DNA of 64,000 nucleotides from Aromatoleum toluclasticum ATCC 700605 (GTDB lineage: Bacteria; Pseudomonadota; Gammaproteobacteria; Burkholderiales; Rhodocyclaceae). The translations under genes and the position numbers were made by a program. Under the pieces are notes generated by a model. It saw only the letters and a list, made by a program, of their open reading frames with translations. It was not told where the DNA came from and did not search any database. Location of the stretch: contig NZ_KB899502.1 of NCBI RefSeq assembly GCF_000378245.1, positions 1 through 64,000 of the forward strand. Reading direction: 5' to 3'. This document shows, in pieces, positions 8,403-16,831 of this stretch (within the stretch, counting starts at the first letter, position 1; each line of letters begins with the position of its first letter).

Positions 8403-9980
8403 ATGATGGCAATCCGCGCAACGACGATTCCGGAAACGCTGTTCGAGGCCGCCCGGCGGCATGGCGGGCGCACGGCGATCGAGGACGGGGACGTCCGCAT
8501 CGACTATGCCGAGCTGCCGACGCGGGCGCTGGCGGTGACGCGCGCGCTGATGGCGCACGGTGTCGCGGCGGGCGACCGTGTCGCGATCTGGGCGCCGAAC
8601 CGCTACGAGTGGGTGCTCGCGGCGCTCGGCGTGCAGTGCGCCGGCGCCGTGATGGTGCCGATCAACACGCGCATGAAGGGCGCCGAGGCGGCGGACGTGA
8701 TCGGGCGCAGCGGTGCGCGGGTGGTGTTCGTGGTCGGCGACTTCCTGGGTGTGGACTACCCGGCGATGCTTGAGCCGCTGCGCCCGGCAACGCTCGAACA
8801 GATCGTGGTGCTGTCGGGCGAGCGGGCGCTGCGGGCGGGCGAGTTGGGTTGGGACGCCTTCCTCGATTGCGGCGGCAGCGTCGCAGAGGTCGAGGCGCGA
8901 GCCCGCGCCGAAGCTGTGGGACCGGACGACCTGTCGGACCTGATGTTCACGTCCGGTACCACCGGCAAGCCCAAGGGCGTGATGAGCGCGCACGGCGCAT
9001 GTGTCCGCGCGTTCAGCGAGTATGCGCGCGTGATCGGGTTGAAAGTGGGCGACCGCTACCTGATCGTGAATCCCTTCTTCCATGCCTTCGGCTACAAGGC
9101 GGGATGGCTGACCTGCCTGATCGCGGGCGCGACGATCCTGCCGCATCCGGTGTTCGACGCGGAGGCGGTGTTCCGGCGCATCGAGGCCGATCGCATCACG
9201 GTGCTGCCCGGACCGCCGACGCTGTACCTGTCGATGCTCGCCCACCCGCGGCTGGCCGAGACCGATCTCTCGAGCCTGCGCATCGCGGTCACCGGCGCGG
9301 CGACGATCCCCCCGGTGCTGATACAGCGCATGCGCTGCGAGCTGGGCTTCTCCGTCGTCACGACCGCCTACGGCCTGACCGAATGCGGCGGGCTCGCGAC
9401 GATCTGTGATCCTTCGGACGACGCCGAGACGGTGGCCGGAACGAGCGGTCGCGCGATTCCCGGCACCGAGGTCCGCATCGTCGATGCCGATAACCGGCCG
9501 CTGCCCGCGGGCGAGGCGGGGGAAATCTGCCTGCACGGCTTCCACGTCATGAAGGGCTATTTCGGCGACGCGCAGGCCACGGCCGAGGCCATCGACCGCG
9601 AGGGCTGGCTGCACACCGGCGACGTCGGCACGCTGGATGCGCGTGGTTACCTGCGCATCACCGACCGTCTCAAGGACATGTTCATCGTCGGCGGCTTCAA
9701 CTGCTATCCGGCCGAGATCGAGGCCGCGCTGACCGAGCATCCTGCGATCGCCCAGGTCGCAGTGATCGGATTGCCCGACGAGCGTATGGGTGAGGTCGGC
9801 TGCGCCTGCGTCGTGCTGCGTCCGGGTCATCAGCTCGACGAACCGACGCTGATCGCATGGTCGCGCGAGCGCATGGCCAACTACAAGGTGCCGCGCTTCG
9901 TGCGCTTCCTGCCCGCGCTGCCGGTGAATGCGTCGAACAAGGTGATGAAGAACGAGCTAAGGGCGCTCGCGGCCGTTTGA
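8403..9980 (+). CDS. fadD3: AMP-forming acyl-CoA ligase, FadD3 (HIP-CoA synthetase)-like
   Basis: 525 residues. It carries the ANL-superfamily ATP-binding motif [17 protein letters not shown], the TAYGLTE motif, the TGD of [11 protein letters not shown], and a C-terminal lysine in [11 protein letters not shown]. Segments such as [14 protein letters not shown] and [11 protein letters not shown] resemble actinobacterial FadD3 closely. FadD3 activates HIP, the propionate left after steroid A/B-ring breakdown, as a CoA thioester. Its place directly behind a ketosteroid-dehydrogenase-type gene supports a steroid-like pathway. The alternative is a general medium-chain or cyclic acyl-CoA ligase. The ATG at 8403 is followed by a second ATG at 8406. 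Confidence 0.85.
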   Translation: MMAIRATTIPETLFEAARRHGGRTAIEDGDVRIDYAELPTRALAVTRALMAHGVAAGDRVAIWAPNRYEWVLAALGVQCAGAVMVPINTRMKGAEAADVIGRSGARVVFVVGDFLGVDYPAMLEPLRPATLEQIVVLSGERALRAGELGWDAFLDCGGSVAEVEARARAEAVGPDDLSDLMFTSGTTGKPKGVMSAHGACVRAFSEYARVIGLKVGDRYLIVNPFFHAFGYKAGWLTCLIAGATILPHPVFDAEAVFRRIEADRITVLPGPPTLYLSMLAHPRLAETDLSSLRIAVTGAATIPPVLIQRMRCELGFSVVTTAYGLTECGGLATICDPSDDAETVAGTSGRAIPGTEVRIVDADNRPLPAGEAGEICLHGFHVMKGYFGDAQATAEAIDREGWLHTGDVGTLDARGYLRITDRLKDMFIVGGFNCYPAEIEAALTEHPAIAQVAVIGLPDERMGEVGCACVVLRPGHQLDEPTLIAWSRERMANYKVPRFVRFLPALPVNASNKVMKNELRALAAV

Positions 9981-9994
9981 GGGCGGCGTGTTGT

Positions 9995-10014
9995 CGCGGG
10001 ACGTGAATCCCGCG
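9995..10014 (+). terminator. GC-rich hairpin between convergent genes
   Basis: The arms CGCGGGA and TCCCGCG surround the loop CGTGAA, 14 bases after the ligase stop codon and between two convergent genes. There is no U-run, so efficiency as an intrinsic terminator is doubtful. Confidence 0.35.
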
Positions 10015-10097
10015 AGCGTTCCGCCGGTGACCGGGCTACGCAACACGGTCGCCGGGTTCAGCGGACGCCCCTACCGGTGACCCAGCCTGCCTTGTGC

Positions 10098-10883
10098 TTA
10101 GCGCCCCTCGAAGCGAGGAGGCCGCTTTTCGATGAAGGCCTGCATGCCTTCCTTCTGGTCGCGTGACGCGAACAGTACCGCGTTGGCGCGGCGCTCCAAC
10201 GCGAGCGCGGTCTCCAGGGGCGCGTCCATGCCCAGCAGGATGCATTCCTTGATCTGTTCGGCGGCGAGTGGCGGCATTGCAGCAACGGCGCGAGCGAGGT
10301 CGAGCGCCGTGCCGATGACCTGATCGTCGGGCACGAGGTCGCTGACGAGGCCCGCCGTCCAGGCTTCGTGTGCGGTGATCGGCTTCCCGGTGAGCGCCAT
10401 GCGCATCGCCTTGACCTTGCCAACCGCCCGCACGAGGCGCTGCGTGCCGCCAATGCCCGGCATGATGCCGATGCGGATCTCGGGCTGGCAGAAGCGCGCG
10501 CCTTCGCCGGCGACGATGATGTCGGCGAGCATCGCCAACTCGCAACCGCCGCCATAGGCATAGCCGCACACCGCGGCGATGACCGGCTTGGGGCAGTGCT
10601 GGATCGGCCCCCACACGCGCTCGGTGTGGCGCTTCGTGATCTCGATCGGCCCGACGCCGGCCATGCTCGTGATGTCGCCGCCTGCCGCGAAGACCTTGTC
10701 GCCGCCCGTAAGGATGATGCAGCGCACCGTGTCGTCCGCGCCGAGATCGGTGAAGTGCTGAGCGAGCAGGGCCTGCAATTCGAGGCTCAGGGCATTGGCT
10801 GCCTGCGGACGATTCAGGCGCAGCACGGCGATGCCGTTTCCGGGGCGGTCGAGCAGGACGGGCGGGGCGCTTTCGTCGGGCAT
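10098..10883 (-). CDS. Enoyl-CoA hydratase/isomerase (crotonase family)
   Basis: 261 residues starting MPDESAPPV. It has the crotonase oxyanion-hole and active-site pattern: FAAGGDI, the glutamate in YGGGCELAM, and the second glutamate region in QPEIRIGIMPGIGGTQRL. Both catalytic glutamates of a true hydratase appear present. It hydrates a trans-2-enoyl-CoA during side-chain or ring beta-oxidation. It is transcribed alone on the minus strand, divergently from the SDR/ChsH2 operon, with a shared candidate operator between them at 10980-10997. The open frame extends to 11042 upstream of this ATG, but that part lacks a good start and covers the promoter region. Confidence 0.86.
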   Translation of the reverse strand: MPDESAPPVLLDRPGNGIAVLRLNRPQAANALSLELQALLAQHFTDLGADDTVRCIILTGGDKVFAAGGDITSMAGVGPIEITKRHTERVWGPIQHCPKPVIAAVCGYAYGGGCELAMLADIIVAGEGARFCQPEIRIGIMPGIGGTQRLVRAVGKVKAMRMALTGKPITAHEAWTAGLVSDLVPDDQVIGTALDLARAVAAMPPLAAEQIKECILLGMDAPLETALALERRANAVLFASRDQKEGMQAFIEKRPPRFEGR

Positions 10884-10979
10884 GCAGTTCTCGGCGGTTT
10901 CGTTGTGGGCTCTCCTCCGCGCGCGCGGCGTGGGGAAAGGGGGATTGCGTCCGATTATTCGGCCCGCCCCCATCACGCT

Positions 10980-10997
10980 CATCGTCCGTTCAGACGA
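10980..10997. promoter_or_regulatory. Candidate operator, palindromic element copy 1
   Basis: CATCGTCCGTTCAGACGA contains the inverted repeat TCGTC-N6-GACGA. It lies in the divergent promoter region between the enoyl-CoA hydratase gene and the igr-like operon. An identical 18-mer is found at 27107-27124. The size suits a dimeric TetR-type repressor, but no such regulator can be assigned from the window. Confidence 0.6.
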
Positions 10998-11055
10998 CGT
11001 AGGTCTTTCCACAGCTTGCTTAAATTGCGACCAAGGCAGCAATCAGGAGATCGCA

Positions 11056-11835
11056 GTGGCAATCGGGACGGGCCTGGATTTCGAGGGCAAGGTGGTTCTG
11101 GTGACGGGCGGCGCGAAAGGCGTGGGCCTCGGCATCGCGCGCAGCTTCCTCGCCGCCGGCGCGCGCGTCATCGTGTGCGGGCGCAACGAGCCGGAGGCGC
11201 TTCCTGCGGCCGGAACGGGGCAGGCGGAGTTCATCGCCGCCGACGTGCGCGATTACGAGTCGCTGCAGGCCCTGTTTGCGGCGATCCGCGAGCGCCACGG
11301 TCGGCTCGACGTGCTGGTGAACAATGCGGGCGGCGCACCCTTCGCCCTGGCAGACAAGGCATCGCCGCGCTTCCACGAAGGGATCATCCGGCTGAACCTG
11401 ATCGCCCCGCTCAACGTCGCGCAGTTGGCGAACGCGATGATGCAGGAGCAGGACGGCGGCGTGATCGTATTCATCGGCAGCATCAGCGCGCTGCGCGCCT
11501 CGCCGGGTACGGCCGCGTACGGAGCCGCCAAGGCCGCCGTGCTGTCGCTCGCCCAGTCGCTCGCTGTGGAGTGGGCGCCGAAGGTGCGCGTTGTCGCGAT
11601 CAGTCCAGGTCTCGTGCAGACCGAGCAATCACATCTGCATTACGGCGACGACGCCGGCATCGCGGCGGTCGGTGCAACGATCCCGGCGGGACGCCTCGCC
11701 ACGCCCGAGGACATCGGCAACGCCTGCGTGTTCATCGCCTCTCCGCTGGCAGTGTATGCCAGCGGCTGCAACCTCCTGCTCAACGGCGGCGGTGAGCGGC
11801 CGGCCTTCCTGGCCGCTGGTGCCGCACACGATTGA
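11056..11835 (+). CDS. Short-chain dehydrogenase/reductase (SDR), first gene of the igr-like operon
   Basis: 259 residues. The Rossmann motif is TGGAKGVGLGIA, NNAG follows, and the catalytic Ser and YxxxK appear in GSISALRASPGTAAYGAAKAA. It is an NAD(P)-dependent alcohol dehydrogenase or ketoreductase, plausibly acting on a hydroxyacyl-CoA or ring hydroxyl. The GTG at 11056 was chosen because AGGAGA (11045-11050) precedes it at good spacing and the protein then begins directly before the Rossmann fold; the frame is open further upstream without a start context. It is followed closely by the ChsH2-like gene. Confidence 0.85.
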   Translation: MAIGTGLDFEGKVVLVTGGAKGVGLGIARSFLAAGARVIVCGRNEPEALPAAGTGQAEFIAADVRDYESLQALFAAIRERHGRLDVLVNNAGGAPFALADKASPRFHEGIIRLNLIAPLNVAQLANAMMQEQDGGVIVFIGSISALRASPGTAAYGAAKAAVLSLAQSLAVEWAPKVRVVAISPGLVQTEQSHLHYGDDAGIAAVGATIPAGRLATPEDIGNACVFIASPLAVYASGCNLLLNGGGERPAFLAAGAAHD

Positions 11836-11872
11836 GCTCATGCGAACAACCCAAACGATGCGGGAGACGAAA

Positions 11873-12874
11873 TTGGCTGAACAGGACTGGATGACCGAAG
11901 TGCGGGCGATGGTGGGACGCGAGTACGGCCGCGTCTACGCCTGGGACGAAGTCAATGCGCCGATGATCCGCCAATGGTGCGAGATCATGGGCGTCGAGAA
12001 CCCGCTCTACACCGATGCGACCTATGCTGCGACCACCGAATTCGGTGCCATCGTCGCGCCGCCGGCGATGCTGCAGGCGTGGTGCCTGGAAGGGCTGCAT
12101 CCGAACAATTACCCGCCCGGCTCGACGACGGAGAACCCCTACGAGGTCCTGCGCCTGATGGAAGGGCAGGGCTACCAGTCGGTCGTCGCGGTGAATTCGG
12201 ATCTCACCTTCGAGCGCTACGTGAAGGTCGGCGAGAAGCTGTACTACACGACCCGGCTGGATGCGGTGGGCGAGCAGAAGACGACCGCGCTCGGCACTGG
12301 CTATTTCGTCACGCTGATCATGAGCTTCTTCAGCGAGAAGCCGAACGGTGGCGAGGGAGGACAAGACGACAAGGTCGGCGAGCTCCTGTTCCGCGTCTTC
12401 AAGTTCCGCCCGGCGAATGCGCAGCCGGCGGCCGAGGCGCCCAAGGGCGATGCCGCGCCGGCAGTGCCCAAGATCAAGCGCCCGAAGCCGGGTATCAGCG
12501 ATGACACGCGCTTCTTCTGGGAGGGAGCCGCCGCGGGCAAGCTCCTGATCCAGCGCTGCAAGTGCTGCGGCACGCTGCGCCACCCGCCCGGCCCCGTGTG
12601 CACCAAGTGCCACTCCTTCGAGTGGGACACCGTCGAATCCGGCGGCACGGGAAGCATCTATTCCTTCGTCGTCATGCATTACCCCGAGGTGCCGCCGTTC
12701 GACTACCCGAATCCGGTGGGCCTGATCGAGCTTGACGAGGGCGTGCGCCTGATCGCCGGTCTGGTCGGAGTGAAGCGCAACGAGATCACGATCGGGCAGC
12801 GGGTGCAGGTCGAATTCCAGGCCTTCGACGACGGCGAACTGACGCTGCCGCTCTTCCGCCCCGTGGCACCGTAA
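11873..12874 (+). CDS. chsH2: ChsH2-like protein: MaoC-like domain fused to DUF35 (OB-fold/zinc) domain
   Basis: 333 residues from a TTG start with GGGAG upstream; an ATG at 11840 would add 11 residues. Residues ~1-165 form a MaoC/hot-dog-like domain that lacks the D-x4-H catalytic pair (ENPLYTDATY has no histidine). After a Pro/Ala-rich linker, residues ~211-333 form a DUF35 domain with a rubredoxin-like zinc knuckle (CKCCG and CTKC) and an OB fold. In Mycobacterium, ChsH2 has this architecture: the MaoC half pairs with catalytic ChsH1 and the DUF35 half docks the aldolase Ltp2. ChsH1- and Ltp2-like genes follow here, which makes the assignment strong. Confidence 0.85.
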   Translation: MAEQDWMTEVRAMVGREYGRVYAWDEVNAPMIRQWCEIMGVENPLYTDATYAATTEFGAIVAPPAMLQAWCLEGLHPNNYPPGSTTENPYEVLRLMEGQGYQSVVAVNSDLTFERYVKVGEKLYYTTRLDAVGEQKTTALGTGYFVTLIMSFFSEKPNGGEGGQDDKVGELLFRVFKFRPANAQPAAEAPKGDAAPAVPKIKRPKPGISDDTRFFWEGAAAGKLLIQRCKCCGTLRHPPGPVCTKCHSFEWDTVESGGTGSIYSFVVMHYPEVPPFDYPNPVGLIELDEGVRLIAGLVGVKRNEITIGQRVQVEFQAFDDGELTLPLFRPVAP

Positions 12875-12884
12875 GGGAGGGGAC

Positions 12885-14018
12885 ATGGATTTCGAATTCA
12901 GCGACGACCAGCGCGCCATCGCCGAAATGGCCGGGAGCCTGTTCGCCGACCATTGCACGGACGAGCGTCTGCGCACCTTCGACGCCGCCGGCAAGCCCTT
13001 CATGGAGGACTTGTGGGCCAAGTGTGTCGAGACGGGCCTGCATGCACTCGCGCTACCGGAGGAAGCGGGCGGCAGCGCGCTGGGCATGACCGAGTTGATG
13101 CTGGTGCTGGAGGCGCAGGGCCGGGCCTTGGGCCACGTGCCGCTGTGGCGCCATCAGCTCGCGGCGGCGGCACTCGCCCGATTCGGCGGCGACGCCTGCG
13201 CGGAGGTCGTGAAGGCCGCTGCCGAGAGCAGGATGCTGGTGACGTTGTCGCTCGACGACGGTGTCCGCTCCCAAGGGGCAACCCTGCGGGCGCGCGAGGC
13301 GAACGGCGGCTGGCGGCTCGATGGCCGGGTCGATGCGCTGCCGCTCGGGGCGGAGTGCTGCCGCGGCCTCCTCGTCGCGCAGTGTGCCGACGGTCCGCGC
13401 CTCGCGCTCGTCGACTTGCGAGCCGAGGGCATCGCGAAGACGTCGGGCGTGTTCACCCACGGCGAAGCGGTCGCCGACCTGCGCTTCGAAAACGTCGCCA
13501 TTCCCGCCGGGGCCCTGCTTCCGGCGGCTGCGCTGGAATGGCTCGAACCGCGCGCGATTGCGGCACTCGCGGCCCTGCAACTGGGCGTGAGCAGCGAGCA
13601 GATCCGCCGGACGGTCGCCTACGTTTCGGAGCGACAACAATTCGACCGCGCCATCGGCAGCTTCCAGGCCGTGCAGATGAGCATGGCCGACGCGCACATC
13701 GCTGTCGAAGCGCTGCGCTCGGCCCTGTGGCAGCTCTGCTATCGCCTCGACGCCGGCCTGCCGGCAACGCCCGAGGCGCTGGCGACGAAGTATCTCGCCT
13801 GCGAAGCCGGCCACATCGTCGGCCACAAGGCGCAGCACGTGCATGGCGGCATCGGCGTCGATCTGACCTACCCGATCCACCGCTACCTCTACTGGAGCCG
13901 TGCGCTGGGCATCACGCTCGGCGGCGCGGCCGCGAACCTCGCGCGCCTCGGAGACTGGCTCGCAACCAACGACACGCTGGGATGGAAATATGACCTCGAA
14001 GAACACCAGACGCTTTGA
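12885..14018 (+). CDS. Acyl-CoA dehydrogenase (ChsE-type ACAD)
   Basis: 377 residues with the ACAD layout: an N-terminal helical domain (MDFEFSDDQRAIAEMAG), a middle beta domain, and a C-terminal helical domain with the FAD-contacting RQQFDRAIGSFQAVQ and the HVHGGIGVDLTYPIHRYLYW block. The sterol-specific ACADs are alpha2beta2 heterotetramers made from two different genes, and this operon has four ACAD genes, so it probably pairs with one of the ORFs at 15627, 16832 or 18051. It lies between the ChsH2-like and ChsH1-like genes and overlaps the latter by 29 bases, so translation is coupled. Confidence 0.85.
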   Translation: MDFEFSDDQRAIAEMAGSLFADHCTDERLRTFDAAGKPFMEDLWAKCVETGLHALALPEEAGGSALGMTELMLVLEAQGRALGHVPLWRHQLAAAALARFGGDACAEVVKAAAESRMLVTLSLDDGVRSQGATLRAREANGGWRLDGRVDALPLGAECCRGLLVAQCADGPRLALVDLRAEGIAKTSGVFTHGEAVADLRFENVAIPAGALLPAAALEWLEPRAIAALAALQLGVSSEQIRRTVAYVSERQQFDRAIGSFQAVQMSMADAHIAVEALRSALWQLCYRLDAGLPATPEALATKYLACEAGHIVGHKAQHVHGGIGVDLTYPIHRYLYWSRALGITLGGAAANLARLGDWLATNDTLGWKYDLEEHQTL

Positions 14019-14409
14019 CGAAGTGCGCGCCGGCGAGGCCCTGCCGGAACTGGCGATCCCGATCACCGTGCCGCTGATCGCCGGCGGCGCGATCGCCACG
14101 CGTGACTACTTCCCCGGCCACCACGACGCGGAAGCCGCGCGCAAGCTCGGTTCGCCGCACATCTTCATGAACATCCTGACGACCAGCGGCCTCGTGCAGC
14201 GCTATGTCGAGGAGTGGGCCGGCCCCGGCGCGCGCTTCGGGGCGCTGAAGATCAAGCTCGGCGCGCCGAACTACCCCGGCGACACGATGACCTTCACGGG
14301 CGAAGTGAGCGGCTGCAACGCCGACAAGCGCAGCGTGGAGGTGACGCTCAAGGGCAAGAACTCGATGGGGAACCACGTGACCGGCACGGTCGCGGTGGTG
14401 CTGCCCTGA
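13990..14409 (+). CDS. chsH1: ChsH1-like MaoC enoyl-CoA hydratase
   Basis: 139 residues, a single hot-dog domain. RDYFPGHHDAEAARKLGSPH carries the Asp and His of the hydratase-2 catalytic motif, followed by IFMNILTTSGLVQRYVEEW. In the Mycobacterium system ChsH1 supplies the active site and ChsH2 the partner domain; together they hydrate the 2-methyl-branched enoyl-CoA (17,20 double bond) on the steroid D ring. The small size, the intact catalytic pair and the position next to Ltp2 all fit. The start overlaps the upstream ACAD gene. Confidence 0.85.
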   Translation: MTSKNTRRFDEVRAGEALPELAIPITVPLIAGGAIATRDYFPGHHDAEAARKLGSPHIFMNILTTSGLVQRYVEEWAGPGARFGALKIKLGAPNYPGDTMTFTGEVSGCNADKRSVEVTLKGKNSMGNHVTGTVAVVLP

Positions 14410-14428
14410 ACCGCGGAGCACGGCACAC

Positions 14429-15607
14429 ATGACGAACCCATCTCTTTCCGGACGCGCCGCCATCGTCGGCCTGGGCGCGACCGAATTCTCGAAGAACTCC
14501 GGCCGCACCGAACTGCGGCTGGCCATGGAAGCGACGCTCGATGCCTTGAAGGATGCGGGCATCGATCCCTCCGAAGTCGAAGGCTTCAGCTCGTACTCGG
14601 TCGACAAGGTGCCCGAGTACGAGATCGCGCGCCTGCTGGGCTGCAAGAACGTCAAATTCTTCTCGCAGATTCCGCATGGCGGCGGCGCCGCGTGTGCGCC
14701 GGTGATGCACGCGGCGATGGCGGTCGCGACCGGCGTCGCGAAGGTCGTGGTCGTGTATCGCGCGATGAACGAACGCTCCTGGTACCGCTTCGGCACCGGC
14801 AGTTACGGCTTCGCGTCGACGCCGATTTTCGAGAACGTGAATTACGGTTGGTATATGCCGCACGGTTTCCACACGCCGGCGGCCTGGGTGGCGATGTTTG
14901 CGCAGCGTTACATGCACACCTACGGCGCGACGTCCGAGGACTTCGGCCGCATTGCGGTCGCGGTGCGCGATTTTGCCGCGACGAACCCCGCCGCCTTCTT
15001 CTACGGCAAGCCGATCACGCTTGAAGAGCACCAGGCGTCGCGCTGGATCGCCGAGCCGCTGCACCTGCTCGATTGCTGCCAGGAGTCCGACGGCGCGGTC
15101 GCGATGGTGATCACCTCGGCTGAGCGCGCCCGCGATCTCAAGCAGAAGCCCGTAGTCATCAAGGGCGGCGCCCAAGGCATCACCGAGGGCCAGCAGATCA
15201 TGACCTCCTACTTCCGTGACGACATCACCGGCCTGCCGGAGATGGGCGTGGTCGCGAAGGAGCTGTACGCCCAGTCCGGCCTCGGTCCCGACGCGATCCA
15301 GACCGCGGTGATCTACGATCACTTCACTCCCTTCGTCCTTCCCCAGCTGGAGGAATTCGGCTTCGCCAAGCGCGGCGAGGCGAAGGAGTTCATCCGCGCC
15401 GGCCATCACGCGCGGGGCGGCAAGCTGCCGATCAATACCCACGGCGGCCAGCTCGGTGAGGCCTACATCCACGGCATGAACGGGGTGGCCGAGGCCGTGC
15501 GCCAAGTGCGCGGCACGGCGGTGAACCAGGTGGCCGGGGTCGAGAACGTGCTCGTCACCGCGGGTACGGGCGTGCCGACCAGCGGCCTGATCCTGGGCAC
15601 AGTCTGA
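14429..15607 (+). CDS. ltp2: Ltp2-like thiolase-fold aldolase (SCP2-thiolase family)
   Basis: 392 residues, thiolase superfamily of the lipid-transfer/SCP2 type. It shows VGLGATEFSKNSGR at the start, GGGAACAPVMHAAMAVATG, and a typical NTHGGQLGEAYIHGMNGVAEAVRQVRG block, while the C-terminal cysteine motif of true thiolases is absent (VTAGTGVPTSG). That pattern fits retro-aldolases such as Ltp2, which releases propionyl-CoA from the 17-hydroxy side-chain intermediate in complex with ChsH1-ChsH2. The gene follows chsH1 after 19 bases. An ordinary SCP2-type thiolase remains possible. Confidence 0.84.
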   Translation: MTNPSLSGRAAIVGLGATEFSKNSGRTELRLAMEATLDALKDAGIDPSEVEGFSSYSVDKVPEYEIARLLGCKNVKFFSQIPHGGGAACAPVMHAAMAVATGVAKVVVVYRAMNERSWYRFGTGSYGFASTPIFENVNYGWYMPHGFHTPAAWVAMFAQRYMHTYGATSEDFGRIAVAVRDFAATNPAAFFYGKPITLEEHQASRWIAEPLHLLDCCQESDGAVAMVITSAERARDLKQKPVVIKGGAQGITEGQQIMTSYFRDDITGLPEMGVVAKELYAQSGLGPDAIQTAVIYDHFTPFVLPQLEEFGFAKRGEAKEFIRAGHHARGGKLPINTHGGQLGEAYIHGMNGVAEAVRQVRGTAVNQVAGVENVLVTAGTGVPTSGLILGTV

Positions 15608-15626
15608 GAAGACGACGGAGACCATC

Positions 15627-16796
15627 ATGTTTGTCGACCTGACGCCCGAACAGCACGCGCTGCGCCGCAGGGTGCGCGACTATTTCCAGGACCTGATGAC
15701 GCCGGAACTGCGCGCGCGCCTGCGCGGCAAGGAAGGCGGCGACGAGTACCGCAGCGTGATCCGCAAGATGGGCCGCGACGGCTGGCTCGCGGTCGGCTGG
15801 CCGAAGGAGCATGGCGGCCAGGGCTATGCGGCGACCGAGCAGCTGATCTTCTTCGAGGAGGCCAACATCGCCGGCGCGCCGCTGCCCTTCGTGACGATCA
15901 GCACCGTCGGGCCCGCGTTGATGGCGCACGGCAGCGCGGCGCAGAAGGCGAAGTTCCTGCCGGGCATCGCGGCGGGCGAGATCCTGTTCGCGATCGGCTA
16001 TTCCGAGCCGGGAGCGGGCAGCGATCTCGCAGCGCTGAAGACCACGGCGCGCCCCGACGGCGACCATTTCGTCGTCAATGGCAACAAGCTGTGGACCTCG
16101 GGTGCGGAAGCGGCGGACTTCATCTGGCTCGCCGCGCGCACGGATCCTGAGCGCCCGCGCCACAAGGGCGTGTCGATCCTGATTCTCGACACCAAGCTGC
16201 CGGGCTTCTCGCACACCGTAATCCCGACTTGCAGCAACCCGACCGCGGCCACCTATTACGACAACGTGCGCGTGCCGGCCGACATGCTGGTGGGCGAGCT
16301 GCATGGTGGCTGGAAGCTGATCACCGCGCAGCTCAACCACGAACGCCTGGGTCTCGGCTCCTGGTCGGACAAGATCGCGGGCCTGTTCCGCCGCGTCTAC
16401 CTGTGGGCCAGGAGTCCCGACGAGCAGGGGCGGTGCGCCACCGACCAGCCGTGGGTGAGGTCACTCCTCGCCGAGTGCTATGCGCGGCTCGAAGCGATGC
16501 GCCTGATCAATTTCCGCATCGCCGCGGATCTGGAGCACGATCGGATGGACGTCGCCCTCGCGTCGACGACCAAGGTCTATGGTTCGGAATCGGCGATCGA
16601 GATCCTGCGCAAGCTATGCGAGATCGTCGGGGCGAGCGGTCTGGTGCGCGCAGGTTCCGCTGCGGCCGCGCTGCTCGGCGAACTCGAATACGAAGTGCGC
16701 GCCTCGGTTACATTGACCTTCGGCGGCGGCACGAATGAAATCCAGCGGGAGCTGATCGCGCAGTTCGGTCTGGGCATGCCCAGGACGGTGCGCTGA
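15627..16796 (+). CDS. Acyl-CoA dehydrogenase (ACAD)
   Basis: 389 residues. The FAD/substrate-binding signature IGYSEPGAGSDLAALKT lies in the middle domain, and GGGTNEIQRELIAQFGLGMPR closes the C-terminus. It belongs to the subgroup used for steroid and other bulky CoA esters (MFVDLTPEQHALRRRVRDYFQDL start). It is co-directional with Ltp2-like (19-base gap). A heteromeric partner is likely among the neighbouring ACADs; 12885 or 18051 are the natural candidates because their middle domains have lost the EPGAGSD-type signature. Confidence 0.86.
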   Translation: MFVDLTPEQHALRRRVRDYFQDLMTPELRARLRGKEGGDEYRSVIRKMGRDGWLAVGWPKEHGGQGYAATEQLIFFEEANIAGAPLPFVTISTVGPALMAHGSAAQKAKFLPGIAAGEILFAIGYSEPGAGSDLAALKTTARPDGDHFVVNGNKLWTSGAEAADFIWLAARTDPERPRHKGVSILILDTKLPGFSHTVIPTCSNPTAATYYDNVRVPADMLVGELHGGWKLITAQLNHERLGLGSWSDKIAGLFRRVYLWARSPDEQGRCATDQPWVRSLLAECYARLEAMRLINFRIAADLEHDRMDVALASTTKVYGSESAIEILRKLCEIVGASGLVRAGSAAAALLGELEYEVRASVTLTFGGGTNEIQRELIAQFGLGMPRTVR

Positions 16797-16831
16797 CGCC
16801 ACCGTGGCGTGACGCAAGACAGGGACAGCGA

